From Perca fluviatilis (lineage: Eukaryota > Chordata > Actinopteri > Perciformes > Percidae): DNA of 64,000 nt. The stretch covers positions 32,947,998 through 33,011,997 of the forward strand of contig NC_053112.1 of the NCBI RefSeq assembly GCF_010015445.1, given 5' to 3'. This document shows positions 15,207 to 29,933 of this stretch, one piece after another; position 1 is the stretch's first letter; each line of letters begins with the position of its first letter. The translations under genes and the position numbers were made by a program. The notes under the pieces are model-generated. The model searched no databases. It had not been told where the DNA came from and saw only the letters and a program-made list of their open reading frames with translations.

Positions 15207-15239
15207 GTCAGTGAACAGCATATTACTGTGTTTTTTTTA

Positions 15240-15990
15240 CCAGGACTAGCCTGGTAGAACGTCTAACCTGGTCTACTCTAATTTAAACTGGTCCAGTGCA
15301 ATATAATCTGGTTTATATCCAGTCTAGCCTGGTCTCACGTGGTCAAACATTCTCTAATCAGTAGGGTTGGGCATCGTTTGGATTTGAACAATTCTGATTC
15401 CTATTCCGATTCTTCCTTTCGATTCCGATTCTTTGAGGGGTGGAGTTGAAACGGGTCACATGCTTATTTCACAAATAAGAGGAAAGTTTAATTTTGAGTC
15501 AATGGTGATTTACAGTTTTACAGGGCTTTTTCAACGTAAAATAAAGCCACACTAGAGCGCTGCTTACTGTGCTCCAAGGCTGCAACAGAACAAGCCCCTG
15601 GCCGCTTCGGAAACCAAAACTTGCACATTTTAAATTTGGAACCGATGATCGGATTTGAAACCAAATCCTCCAAACGATTCTAATAAAGAAACCATTCTAC
15701 TGGAATCGATTCTTGATGCCCAATCCTACTAATCAGATCTATCTGGTCTAAAAAATATTCTAATCTGGTCTAATCTGTAACATGATTTTATCTGGTTTAA
15801 CCTGGTCTCATTCAATCTGGTCTGACTATGGTTTAACTAATCTAGTCTAACCTGGTTCTACCAAGTGTAACCTGATCTAATGTGCTCTCAGTGGTCCAGA
15901 GTAAATCTAACCTGGTCTAATTTTATTTAACCTGGTCCAGTTTGGTACTATCTGGTTTCAATTTAATATAACCTGCGCTCACCTGGTTTT
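15240..15990. repeat. degenerate CTGGTCTAAC minisatellite, split by a hAT MITE
   Basis: Short units related to CTGGTCTAAC recur many times at 15240-15360 and 15737-15990 (for example CCTGGTCTAC, ATCTGGTCTAATC, TAACCTGGTCTCA, TAACCTGGTCCAG). Spacing is irregular, about 10-25 bp, so the array is old or built by slippage. The middle is interrupted by the hAT element at 15362-15728. Confidence 0.75.
15362..15728. mobile_element. hAT MITE, TAGGRTTGGGCATC family
   Basis: 367 bp. The ends TAGGGTTGGGCATCG and its diverged reverse complement (GATGCCCAATCCTA ending at 15728) are inverted repeats. The 8-bp target duplication CTAATCAG is exact at 15354-15361 and 15729-15736. The element interrupts the CTGGTCTAAC array, so it is younger than the array. 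Sub-terminal CGATTC motifs recur near both ends. There is no coding frame. Confidence 0.92.
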
Positions 15991-16007
15991 AGTGGACTTT
16001 GCTGACC

Positions 16008-16145
16008 ATGTACTCGCACCGTCCATGGTTTAAATACGACTGGGGACCTTTGATATGTGGCATTCCCCATCTCTCTTTCCCTTTGTTTCCTGCTACCTCC
16101 TTACTCTTTAATAAATGCATAAAATGCCCCAAAAATTATTAAAAT
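16008..16145 (+). mobile_element. tRNA-derived SINE fragment (3' part)
   Basis: The sequence has the tail layout of fish tRNA-SINEs: a decayed B box (GGTTTAAATAC near 16028), then ACCTTTGATATGTGGCATTC, CTCTCTTTCCCTTT, TTTAATAAATGCATAAAATG and an A-rich end. The 5' tRNA-like head is missing or unrecognisable. Confidence 0.55.
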
Positions 16146-16204
16146 AATGTTAAAAGTTTACTGCACATCTACCATTGAATATTAATAGGACGATTTTTTT
16201 AGTA

Positions 16205-16608
16205 TCACCTCCGTCGAGGTTCCAAGCGAGCTGAGGCGATACCAAAAGGTGACGTGAAAACCTGCAGACTACTGATTGGTCGGAGAGAATCGTCACTAAT
16301 CACTGCGTCATCATTGCTAGCGACAGACGGGGGTGTCCTGAACAAAACCGCCATTTTTAAATAGTTTAGCCAGCGGTGTTTTTTTTGCTGCCTCCAGCTT
16401 CTGTTGAAAAAATAATTTGTCTTCCGGCTGCGGCAACAACAACACACCTTCGACGCTCTGTGTGTGTGTCGCGTTAGATCACGGCAGTTTCCTGCGGCGG
16501 CGCGATGACGACCAGCTGCGCTCGCCCCACGCGTGAGGCGGTACTAAATCTGCAATGGAAAAAGGAGGACGGGGCAATGCGGCCGAGCCGAGTAGAGCTG
16601 CTACTAGC
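16205..16608. mobile_element. unclassified DNA-element-like repeat
   Basis: I recognise phrases of a common percomorph repeat: CGAGGTTCCAAGCGAGCTGA, ACCAAAAGGTGACGTGAAAA, CTGATTGGTCGGAGAGAATC, AATAATTTGTCTTCCGGCTG, GCGATGACGACCAGC and CGAGTAGAGCTGCTACTA. The GC content is higher than in the flanks. I could not define terminal repeats. The right end abuts a truncated SINE. No real coding frame. Confidence 0.5.
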
Positions 16609-16669
16609 GTCAAGGAGTAAACCTCTGTACAAGGGTGCGCGCTCTACCAGGTGAGCTACCCAGGCGCCC
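16609..16669 (-). mobile_element. truncated tRNA-derived SINE head
   Basis: On the minus strand it reads GGGCGCCTGGGTAGCTCACC with a Pol III A-box-like TAGCTCACCTGGT (16647-16659), then GAGGTTTACTCCTTGACGC. This matches the head of the SINE at 29185-29385. The B box and tail are missing where the neighbouring repeat begins, so the copy is 3'-truncated. Confidence 0.75.
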
Positions 16670-17927
16670 AAAAATCACTAATTTAGAGATTACGCATTAT
16701 GACATTGCGGAAAGTTATACTGAAACACAATCCTATTTAAATTGCAGTCGGCGGGTTAAGTAAGTGTCACTTTTGAAATGAAGATACCTAGAAGTATTGA
16801 AAATAATGAAAACAAAAACGGGACAGAGTGACTTCTACAGTGCTCAATGACAAACTTGGATCGCCTCTTTTCTTCTCCAGCTGTTGCGTGAGTCTTCCTC
16901 CTTAAGCTTTCTCAGGGGAGGAGGGATTGAAGTGAGAGCGGTGCGTGCTTTACTTCTGCTTTGAAAGGCAGTTTTGAGATTGCAGGCTTCGTGATCTGCG
17001 GCTTGTTCTCCTCCCACACAAGACACTGATGCTTCACCTTGACTTTTAAGGGGGACACGTCAGTGGCAGCAGACAGTCCTCAGGCCTCGGCTGCAGTGAG
17101 GAGGGAGATCAATGATGAGACTAATGATGCTGTGCATTAACTGACTCTTAAAATGGATGAATGAGGGACACACTAAGAAGTGACAATAAAGGTATCACAG
17201 AACATCTGGTGCCAGACGGTCGAAATTATAAATTTAAAGATACTATAGACCAAATATTAGATGTAAATAGTAAAGCATACACACACAGACACAGACACCC
17301 ACTGGTAGACAGACAGACCCACAGACAGGAGAGATCAAAGCCTGAGCAGCTGGTGGTCTACCTCCTCTAGAGACAGTCAGATGGCACGCCATTAATTAAG
17401 CAGAAACCACAGTGGACTCAGCCCACCTGAGATTAACCGTCTCCCTGCCACCCTGGAATTGAGACTTCAGTAAGGAAACTCTTGAGTGTTCTATTTAGTT
17501 GTAAGGCACTTGCAATTCAGCCGGCAGAGCTGAAAATAAAGCTAGAAAATTTAAACAGCCTTGCCAAGAATGAATTAACTGATAACCGAATAAATGAACT
17601 AAATGATTTTGTTAATTCCATGCCTCAATTTAAGCATGAAATATTAAATATGCTTGAATGCAATCCAAGCCCCAACGTAATGATCATTTTGGATTCCAAA
17701 GCAACATTTTAATATCCATCTTTTAAATTATATGCACTTCAAATTTTATAGTCATCCCCCACACAGTGTTTGATCGTCTGTATCCAGCCAGTGAGGTGTG
17801 AGTGGTAGTGTTGTGCCGTTTTGTTTGGTAAATTTAATCCCAGTTACAAGTGGTGATTTCAGTTGTGGGAGTAATATAATAGTGGTACTATACAAACATA
17901 CTGAAAATATTACCTTTGAGTAACCTT
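16670..17927. other. unannotated stretch with a protein-like frame
   Basis: No gene is supported. A frame open from about 17437 to 17712 has no ATG near its start but reads protein-like in its second half (it contains LNDFVNSMPQFKHEILNM). I do not recognise it. A dense run of ACAC/CAGACA lies at 17279-17330. Confidence 0.35.
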
Positions 17928-18115
17928 TAAAGGAGCTTGCACACTGCTCCAACAAACTCCAACAAACGCCAACAAACACCAACAGTTGGGTCAGTGTTGG
18001 CCGGCCATCTGTGTTTGTTGGCGTTTGTTGGATGGAGTCATTAGTTTGACATGTCCAGTCAGGTCTGGTGGAGTTATAGAGTGTCAGACCAATGTAGCCC
18101 ATTTTCCAACAAACG
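17928..18115. mobile_element. truncated fold-back DNA-element fragment
   Basis: It begins TTTAAAGGAGCTTGCACACT. A perfect 22-bp inverted repeat of CAACAAACGCCAAC-type units lies at 17958-17979 and 18011-18032 with a 31-bp loop. Further CCAACAAAC units lie at 17949-17981 and 18106-18115. No matching right terminus is visible, so it is probably one end of a DNA element. Confidence 0.5.
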
Positions 18116-19724
18116 GCAACATTCTAACAGCTTGTTCCCTTGACAACTAGCTTCGCGTGCAGAACATCCGCGAGCACAGTTACCTTGTATCCAGCTGTGC
18201 ATCACTCCCACTCGTAGTTTTTGCATTGGAAACATTGAGGAAGTTTGGAAATGGCTGGTTTCTGGACCCAGGAACGCAAAGAATCGCTAATTGAACCCTA
18301 AGACTTCAGTATTCATACATTGTCAAACTTTGGTAAACTGTACACTTCTCAGAATTACATTTCTTCTTCTTTAGGGGCTGGATGTTCAGCAATTGTTAAC
18401 AAAGCCTTCACTAGCCAAAACTATTTGGTGTTTGGTTAAAAGTATAAGATTTCTCTGACATGATTTGGGCAAGGAAATCGATGGTAACTAAATTTGGACG
18501 ATGACTGCATTTTTCTGTTGCTGCCATACCACTGGTATTTATGATTATGAGATGTTTTGAATAATGCATATTAGTTCTTCTGCATTCCAGTAGTAGACAC
18601 AGCCTACAGCCTTCAGGTAGCTGATTTGTTCTGTTCTTGTCTCTGCTCTGTACAGAACAAAGTCATGACCTTACTCCAAAAGTAAAAGTTTGACATGCTG
18701 GGAAGCAAGGCCATTATTTCCAATCTAGAGAGCTGCTGTGCTCTCTCAGGCAGCTGAAAGCACTACACTGATTTTCTGCCAGGTTGTATGATAAAAGTTC
18801 CATTAGGTTAAACTTCGACCCAAAAATAGCTGATCTCCACAGCGCTCGTGCAATAGGATGGAGTCCTCCGCGAGAGGCAAATCTTATGTCGGTGATAATA
18901 TTACTATAGAGAAGAATGGAGGAATTGTCACGTCTCTGAATTCATAGACTTGTGTACTCTCCGATCCTACCAGGACTTAAGTAAAAAATCTCAAGTATGG
19001 CAGAAAATACCAGAGAGGGTCATAATGCCAAGACTATTTTTATGGCGATTTACATTTTGATCCTGTCCTTTTTATTAGCTGCTCTTTTTTTCTGTGCACT
19101 ACCTTCCATAAGCTATTCATTCCTTGTGGTCTGAAACACTTGGACACTCGGTTTACAATGAGGCTTTGTTTTTTTTTGCCACAAGCTACATTGTAATGTG
19201 CTGCTGATGCTCATATAGCATTTCACAAGCCCCAGCCAATTCCACCCAGCATCCACCTGCAGGCTCGGATTCATCTTGTATTCTGTCTATTCTATGTGCT
19301 GTACATCTGTTCCACATGAGCTGGCTGACTGAAATGAAGAATATTATAATTACTGAAAGGTCCTTTTTAAAGGAGATAATACAAAGACTCAACATCGAAA
19401 CTTCTAATGATACTTGAAAAGATAGATTTTTGAAGTAACTCCTCTTACAGCTGGGTCATTTTTGTCGAGTCACTATTATATTTAACATCTTGCGACCACT
19501 TCTTACCGCTGGCTTGTCTTGTCTGTGCATGCTGCAATCTATCAGCTGCCCTGCTGGAGGAGAGTGCTGCAGTGAGCCCCCTACCTGCCCCGGGAGCTCC
19601 AGCCGTGGATTCCCCACAGACTCCACCTCAGTTACCTGCAAGAGCCTGTCTCCTCGCGTCAGCTCAGAGCTGTGCAGCCCAGCTTGAAGGCTGCACCCCT
19701 GGATTCCCAATAAGAGGAAAGGGG
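18116..19724. other. unannotated stretch
   Basis: Nothing recognised. Some poly-T near 19168-19177. Confidence 0.5.

Positions 19725-19752
<28 letters not shown>
19725..19752. repeat. (GT)14 microsatellite
   Basis: Fourteen uninterrupted GT units. Confidence 0.97.
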
Positions 19753-19755
<3 letters not shown>

Positions 19756-19930
19756 CCTATCAGGGTGGTGTACAGGCTCCTGTCAGCCAGTAAACAATAT
19801 GTCAGGTGGTGCTGTGTCTGGATGCTGTCAGTCTGGAGTTGATGTGAGAGCAAAGGCCATGACATGACTGAGCTGTTGTTTTGTTGTCACAGATGTTGTC
19901 ATATTTGAATACTAAAAACATCTATTACAT

Positions 19931-20379
19931 CAGTGGTTCCCAACCTTTTTGGTCTGAGGTGCCACCACTCACGTACCCCTTCATCAATTCCCAATGTATG
20001 TTCCAAATGTAGAATATTATTTAATTTTTTCACAATAGTTGAACTGTTAATATTAAGAATGGTTTGGTCAGCAGTCATCCTACTACTAGGCTACTACTTG
20101 GAGCGAAGCTGAATGTTTTAACCATTTATCCATTGCTTTTAGCAAAGCATTTGTCATCACTGTTTAGTCATTACTTTTAGCTATTTATTTATTTATACCT
20201 TTTATTTATTACTTTAAGCTACCTGTTTAAAACGTCTGTGCTCACTTGCTAACATAATTACTATTTTTTTCAATTCCTACTTTCATATTAGTTGAGCTGC
20301 TCCACAATCTTTCCATGTACCCCCTTGCAACAACAGAAGTACCCCCTGGGGCACAAGTTCCCCTGGTTGGGAATCACTG
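19931..20379 (+). mobile_element. hAT MITE, CAGTGRTTCCCAACC family, copy 2
   Basis: 449 bp. The left end CAGTGGTTCCCAACC (19931-19945) and the right end GGTTGGGAATCACTG (20365-20379) are inverted repeats with one mismatch. The flanks TATTACAT (19923-19930) and TATTGCAT (20380-20387) are an 8-bp target duplication with one change. It is homologous to the element at 14092-14521 in reverse orientation. There is no transposase frame. Confidence 0.92.
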
Positions 20380-20387
20380 TATTGCAT

Positions 20388-21252
20388 ATCAAAATGATAC
20401 TCTTTGTTGTCGCTCAGAGACCTAAGGAATTATTTTGATCATTAAACATATGGTTATTTCAGTATTTAAATAATAAATTTGCAAACAACAGCATAAGATA
20501 ACTTCTCTAGCTTCCTGAATATCTTGTATATTGTGTGCCATTTGCTCTGAAATCCCTTTTTGAATCACATGAAGTCAGTGAATTGAGCTGTCTGAAGCTC
20601 CCTGATTGCCAACACCTAATGAAACACTTCAAAATAACGACGGCTCCTTCAATGAAACGTGAGGAAGAACGACAGAAAAAAAACACCAGGAGTGTCCAAG
20701 AGCAAATGAACTTTTAAAACGAACAGTAATTAGTTTTGCTGAACTAGACTCCCTGTAGCCTCGATGGGCCCAGCCGCACACATCGATTATGTCAGAAGAC
20801 GTGGCCAGTGCTCCCACAGACTGCGTGACTCTAAACGCCGCTGTTCTGTCATTGCCATCACATCAAAAGTGTCCCCTCAGTCCCTGTCCAATTAGAAGCC
20901 ACTGTGGGCCCAGACCTCTAACAGCGATGTTGCAGAACCTGCAGCTTGAGTAGACAGAGGGGGAAATATTAGAAAGGAGGACACATTTAGTTTACGATCT
21001 CTTTTTAAAATGTACAGCTGTTTAAATTGCAATTCAGTCAGAGACACTTTAAGTAACTGAGCGTTTAGCAAACACCATTGGCCTAAATATCAGTAGTCAG
21101 TAAAGGTTGCCGTGTACACCTGCATGAAAATCATTGCATGTTATTAATCAGGTAGCCAAGCAGCTGATGTATGTGGGAGTGATTGCGAAGCTGGAATGAA
21201 GCAGCTGAACCAGCTAATGCAAGCTTCAGTGCTCAAACCTAACACAGTGCTT
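20388..21252. other. unannotated stretch
   Basis: Nothing recognised. Confidence 0.5.
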
Positions 21253-21357
21253 CATTCAATTACCACATGAATGAATTAATGAATGACATTCTCCATTCAA
21301 TAACCACATGAATGAATGAATGAATGACATTCTCCATTCAATAACCACATGAGTCTG
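21253..21357. repeat. 41-bp tandem repeat, 2.5 copies
   Basis: Units start CATTCAAT at 21253, 21294 and 21335. Each runs through ACCACATGAATGAAT and, in the first two units, ends GACATTCTC. The first two differ by a few bases and the third is partial. Inside each complete unit is a short GAAT run that is itself slippage-prone. Confidence 0.9.
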
Positions 21358-25424
<4,067 letters not shown>

Positions 25425-25432
25425 CATATTAC

Positions 25433-26381
25433 TAGGGCTGTCCCAAACGATTAATCTAGCGATTATTATTATATTAGTCGACTGATCTTACAATACATTT
25501 TTCGATTAATCTAACGATTAATTTTTCAATTATTCGATTATTTTCCCATTGCTCAATTATTAACAATTTACACAAAACAAATTTCAATAACGTTCAAATC
25601 TCCATTTATTAAAATTGTTTAGCACTGCACTGTTCAGGTAAAATTAATTTGTAGTGCAACCTGAAGCCAGATGTAGGCTATCAACCCAACCACAAAATAA
25701 AGTCACTTTTAGGAGGAATACAAAAATAAAAACTTAAAGTAAACAGAGCAAGTGCAAAAAGAATAGCCTGTATTTGCTTTTTTTAAGAGTAGTAGGTAAA
25801 ATAATGAATAAGCTCTTTTTAACATCCAAGCTCTTCTCCCTTTAATCTCTTGCAATTTTGGCAAAATATGACATCAGATGTATCAAATAAATCCAACATA
25901 AGTTAAGTTGCAGAGTGTCTAATATAACGGTCTGTAATCGATTGGGTCACTCATGATGATGGTAAACCAAATCAACGGACTAACGTAGGCTACCGTTGGG
26001 CTACTACTGGGAACAGTGGGTCAAGTTCGGGTTCGGGCAGAGAATCTAAACTCTACTTGGGAGGGAAAGGAAGCGGAGCAAAAAGGTGAACAGAAGTTAC
26101 AGTGTTTTGCTGCTGTTATCCTGACTCAGGGATGCATTTTACAAAGTCTACAGACTACTATGTTGTTGTTGGCATTAAGAGTAAAATACTCCCACACTTT
26201 AGAAGACCGTGTGCAAACCTTTTTCTCAATGTGTTGTTGAACTCGCGAGGAATCCATACTTGCACTGTTGCTGGAGGCAGCTATGTCTTTTTTTAGATTT
26301 ATACGTGTGACACGTGGACGCAAATTATTTGTGTCGAAGCATTTACGTAATCGATTACCTCGACGAATCGTCCCAGCCCTA
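25433..26381. mobile_element. hAT non-autonomous element, TAGGGCTG family
   Basis: 949 bp. The ends TAGGGCTG and CAGCCCTA form a short inverted repeat, with ATTAATC/CGATTA motifs repeated just inside both ends. The 8-bp target duplication CATATTAC is exact at 25425-25432 and 26382-26389. The interior has only short frames and no transposase signature. The clean duplication suggests a fairly recent insertion. Confidence 0.92.
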
Positions 26382-26389
26382 CATATTAC

Positions 26390-26728
26390 CAAACTAATTC
26401 ATGTTCGCAAAATAATCCTTCTGTTCATGCAGATATATTAACAAGTGTCATCTCTCACGAAGTTACGCATGTTTTCACACATGGCCGGGTTCAACTTTTC
26501 AAGTGAACTCAGAGTAATTAATCAGTATCATTTACTCTGGAGGTTAGCAAGTATGCTGATCAACCATACTTATTCATATTTGACCATGATTTAAACCAAA
26601 TTCCTGGGGATTAAGGAGTGATGACCCTGAGCCCTGCGGTGGGCAATGTCACAGAAGGTCTACTCATAAAATTCACCGACTTCACAGATACCAAATCTCA
26701 CTCCAAACTAAATTGAAAAGTTGCCAGT
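26390..26728. other. unannotated stretch
   Basis: Nothing recognised. Confidence 0.5.
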
Positions 26729-26890
26729 TGGAGCGTCTTGGTAGCTGAATGGTTGCTGAGCATGCCACATAAGCGCAACGCTCCATTCTAACCATGGACA
26801 TTTTGTTGCATGTCATACCCCTCTCTCCCCATTTCCAGTCTGCCACTACACTCTTCATCTGTCCAATAAAGCCAAACGTTTGCAGCCCTG
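26729..26890 (+). mobile_element. tRNA-derived SINE (decayed)
   Basis: The head contains an A-box-like TGGTAGCTGAATGG, then a decayed B-box region near CCATTCTAACCATGG. The tail TTTTGTTGCATGTCATACCC, CTCTCTCCCCATTTCCAGTC and CCAATAAAGCC is the layout of fish tRNA-SINEs. No target duplication is clear. Confidence 0.65.
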
Positions 26891-27611
26891 TTATTTATGA
26901 TAAGTAAAAATGTAAAAAAGTGTCATTTCATTTTAACATAACCCTGTTTGGATGCTAGCTTACATACAGGCAAGACATCTGAAGTTGGTCTATGCTTTAT
27001 TGCCTGAGGAAGATCTTGCGGATCGAAACGTTGTCTTCAAAAGAGAAATAAACTATTTAATTGGAGGCCAACAGTGTGCAGACTGCCTATATGCCCTGCA
27101 GTTACATATTTTCTGTCTTGCACCTGATTATTTCTGTCTGGATGTGTGCACACTCTGTCCCTCTTATGCTTTATTGTTCACATTTTTAAACAGTATGTTT
27201 CACTTTTAAAGTTACAAGATTAATAAACTTTTAGGATTAGGACTAACCACTGGAGTTGCAAACATAACACTATCCCAGATAGCAAGTTTGGCCGTGGTTG
27301 CATGGAGTGTAAACAGCAGGACATAGCCTCTAATTTTAGCCCAAACCGTGATATAGTAGCATCCAGAACCAGCTTCATAAAGTGGTTAAAATACTACATA
27401 TTGAACATATATAACCCATAACCCCACAAAGTATAATATGCTCCTTACCTTTGGAAATAACACTGGCTAGATTCCTATTGTAGTAAGCTTGTTAGCTGCT
27501 AACAACAGACTTGCTAATGTCCGCAGCTTACGTTAAAGCAGACAAACGCACTGTTTAATCCATTCCTTACACTTTTGCTCTTTTATTTATTTATTTATTT
27601 ATTTATATATA
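26891..27611. other. unannotated stretch with possible retroelement tail
   Basis: The phrase CTGAGGAAGATCTTGCGGATCGAAACGTTGTC (27004-27035) resembles a motif found near the ends of some fish retroelements (Penelope-like is one possibility). I cannot bound it. The rest is AT-rich and ends in a TTTA run (27582-27605). Confidence 0.3.
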
Positions 27612-27613
27612 TA

Positions 27614-28134
27614 GTACAGGCCAAAAGTTTGGACACACCTTCTCATTCAATGCGTTTCCTTTTTATTTTCATGACTATTTACATTGTAGATTCTCACTGA
27701 AGGCATCAAAACTATGAATGAACACATATGGAATTATGTACTTAACAAAAAAAGTGTGAAATAACTGAAAACATGTCTTATATTTTAGATTCTTCAAAGT
27801 AGCCACCCTTTGCTTTTTTATTAATAAAAATTCCACTAATTAACCCTGACAAAGCACACCTGTGAAGTGAAAACCATTTCAGATGACTACCTCATGAAGC
27901 TCATTGAGAGAACACCAAGGGTTTGCAGAGTTATCAAAAAAAGCAAAGGGTGGCTACTTTGAAGAATCTAAAATATAAAACATGTTTTCAGTTATTTCAC
28001 ACTTTTTTGTTAAGTACATAATTCCATATGTGTTCATTCATAGTTTTGATGCCTTCAGTGAGAATCTACAATGTAAATAGTCATGAAAATAAAGAAACAC
28101 ATTGAATGAGAAGGTGTGTCCAAACTTTTGGCCT

Positions 28135-28138
<4 letters not shown>
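27614..28138 (+). mobile_element. Tc1/mariner-derived element with ~200-bp inverted repeats
   Basis: Left arm about 27614-27818 and right arm about 27938-28138 are near-identical inverted repeats. They start GTACAGGCCAAAAGTTTGGA and end with its complement, flanked by TA in TA-rich DNA. The middle (27855-27962, plus strand) encodes a decayed transposase C-terminus containing DDYLMKLIERTPRVCRVIKK. It resembles the last segment of Tc1-type enzymes (the motif ending in a basic VIK stretch before the stop). The catalytic domain is absent, so it is non-autonomous. The long arms could form a stable hairpin RNA if transcribed. Confidence 0.88.

Positions 28139-28168
<30 letters not shown>
28139..28168. 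repeat. (TA)n microsatellite
   Basis: About 14 TA units directly at the right edge of the Tc1-type element, possibly grown from its TA target site. Confidence 0.9.
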
Positions 28169-28171
<3 letters not shown>

Positions 28172-29173
28172 GTTTTGGAAAGACTGAAAAAATACACAAC
28201 CCTCCAAACTCTTTCCATGCAGTGTAGCCAATACCTTAATACAGCCTCATAATGTAGGTCTATCGATAGATGGATATATAGAAGTAGAAATCCATCTCAG
28301 ATATCATTACCTCAATGTCATTAGCACCTGTCAAAGGAAATTGCTTTCATATTATTAGCACACCATCACTTTCTCTATTTCTTCATAATGTATTAATGAT
28401 CATTTTTCAAATGGCCCATTATTTTCTTAGTACCAAATTAGATTTTATAACTTGCTATTAATCGGAGTGAGTGATTTATACTTGAAAGAACTGCCACTTC
28501 AAATAAATTTGTCAGGTAAGGAAAGCTCCGGATATTCCTGTCAAAGTTTGAGATCAAATATGCCGAAAAAGCTTGCATGTACTTAGTGCCCTGGTGGATC
28601 TATTTGAATCACAAATAACATCATAAATTTGCAGAGCACCAGAAAGCCAGGGATACACAATGAACCATTGACTGGGAGCTAAAATCCCTGAGACAACATT
28701 TGTATCTTAATAAAAAAAAAAGCCCTTACGTAGCAGGTTAGGGCCTTTGTCTATCTCAGCATGCAAAACATCAAATGATAACAAATTGTTGCCAAACTGT
28801 TTGTTGACTAGTGCAGCAATTATAGAGACATATGCTCATATTATATACACTTCACAGAATGCCGCATATGTACATTGTTATGGTGGTTATTTTCTTTTCT
28901 ATGGACTTTTCTACAGCCACAGTTTGGACAGACGACTTATACTTGTATAAGAAAAATAATAATTGTGAAATAGAAAAGGGATAATTGTAGTTCATAGATG
29001 CTATGATTGCTCTCAGCACTCCATTGATCCAATTGGAAAGAAAATGGGGAGAGGTATACATGGAGGCAGGAGGTGTCTTCCTATGCCTTCTGATATATAA
29101 TAAATATACATCTTTATACCTGGATTATATATTCCTTTTGTCTTGTTTAATACTGTGTTTTCTGTTTATTTCC
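28169..29173. other. unannotated stretch, possible conserved non-coding part
   Basis: No gene. The segment 28290-28480 is complex sequence rich in homeodomain-like cores (ATTAATGATC, CATTAGCACC, TATTAATCGG). Conservation would have to be tested by alignment. Confidence 0.35.
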
Positions 29174-29182
29174 CTTTTGTAA

Positions 29183-29387
29183 CTTATTTTTTTTTTAAGA
29201 TTATTTTTTCGGGCATTTTCGGCCTTTATTTTTGACAGGACAGCTGAAGACCTGAAAGGGGAGAGAGAGGGGGTAATGACACGCAGCAAAGGGCCGCAGG
29301 TCAGAATCGAACCCGGCCCGCTGCATCGAGGAGTAAACCTCTATATATGGGCGCCTGCTCTACCAACTGAGCTATCCGGGCGCCCAG
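29183..29387 (-). mobile_element. tRNA-derived SINE, complete, with 9-bp target duplication
   Basis: On the minus strand the head starts GGGCGCCCGGATAGCTCAGT. The Pol III A box TAGCTCAGTTGG (29363-29374) and B box GGGTTCGATTC (29304-29314) are intact. The tail includes a CT-rich part, AATAAAGGCCGAAAATGCCC and a terminal A run. A 9-bp direct repeat CTTTTGTAA at 29174-29182 and 29388-29396 flanks it, as expected for LINE-mediated insertion. The intact boxes and duplication point to a fairly young copy. Confidence 0.92.
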
Positions 29388-29474
29388 CTTTTGTAATTTC
29401 TAATATCTAGATGTTTGTCCTATTATGTGTGTGTATTAATGCATGAAAACTACAAACTGTGCAACCATCGATCT

Positions 29475-29922
29475 AGTCTCGCATTGCCAGACCTTCCTCC
29501 ACAGCGCTGTGTAGGAGAGTCTGGCTCGTCCGGGATGGGAGAAAAATGTGCTCTCGTCGATTGACATTTCTTCAAACCAATCACAATCGTCTTTGCCGGT
29601 GCTAAGCGCTGAGAAGAGCCACGGTGCCGCTGCAAAATAGCCTCGGGAAGGAACTTGTTTTGGTGGAACATGTGTACGTTTAAAAGTTGTTTTAGACGTG
29701 CGAGAGAAAACTCAGATTGGACAGATAGTCTAGCTAGCTGTCTGGATTTACCCTGCAGAGATCTGAGGAGCAGTTAACCATAGTCCTCAGAAATTGACCA
29801 GAGTTTAAAATTAAAAAACAAAGAAAGCGGAAGGTAACGGGACATCCGAAAATACTGACATCCGGCGGAATTTCTGGCAGAACGAGAGCAATCCCGGAAG
29901 TGGAACGTCATGGATATAGACT
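29475..29922 (+). mobile_element. AGTCT-ended repeat, complete, with 11-bp target duplication
   Basis: 448 bp, from AGTCTCGCATTGCCAG to GGATATAGACT. The ends share only a 5-bp inverted repeat (AGTCT...AGACT). It is flanked by an exact 11-bp direct repeat ACCATCGATCT (29464-29474 and 29923-29933). A hairpin near the left end (GCCAGACC ... AGTCTGGC, 29485-29526) is shared with the copy at 1870. There is no poly(A), no A/B box pair and no coding frame. Duplications of 9-11 bp are known for Mutator-like elements, but the very short terminal repeats are unusual, so the class is open. Confidence 0.85.
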
Positions 29923-29933
29923 ACCATCGATCT

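Noticed and set aside
21253..21357. CRISPR-like direct repeats
   Set aside because: Contiguous 41-bp tandem units without spacers in a vertebrate genome; simple tandem duplication explains them.
26016..26296. short frames as a possible hAT transposase
   Set aside because: They are under 80 codons, lack any transposase motif and lie inside a non-autonomous element.
29304..29374. A and B boxes suggesting a tRNA gene
   Set aside because: They belong to a tRNA-derived SINE with CT-rich tail, A run and target duplication, not to a functional tRNA.
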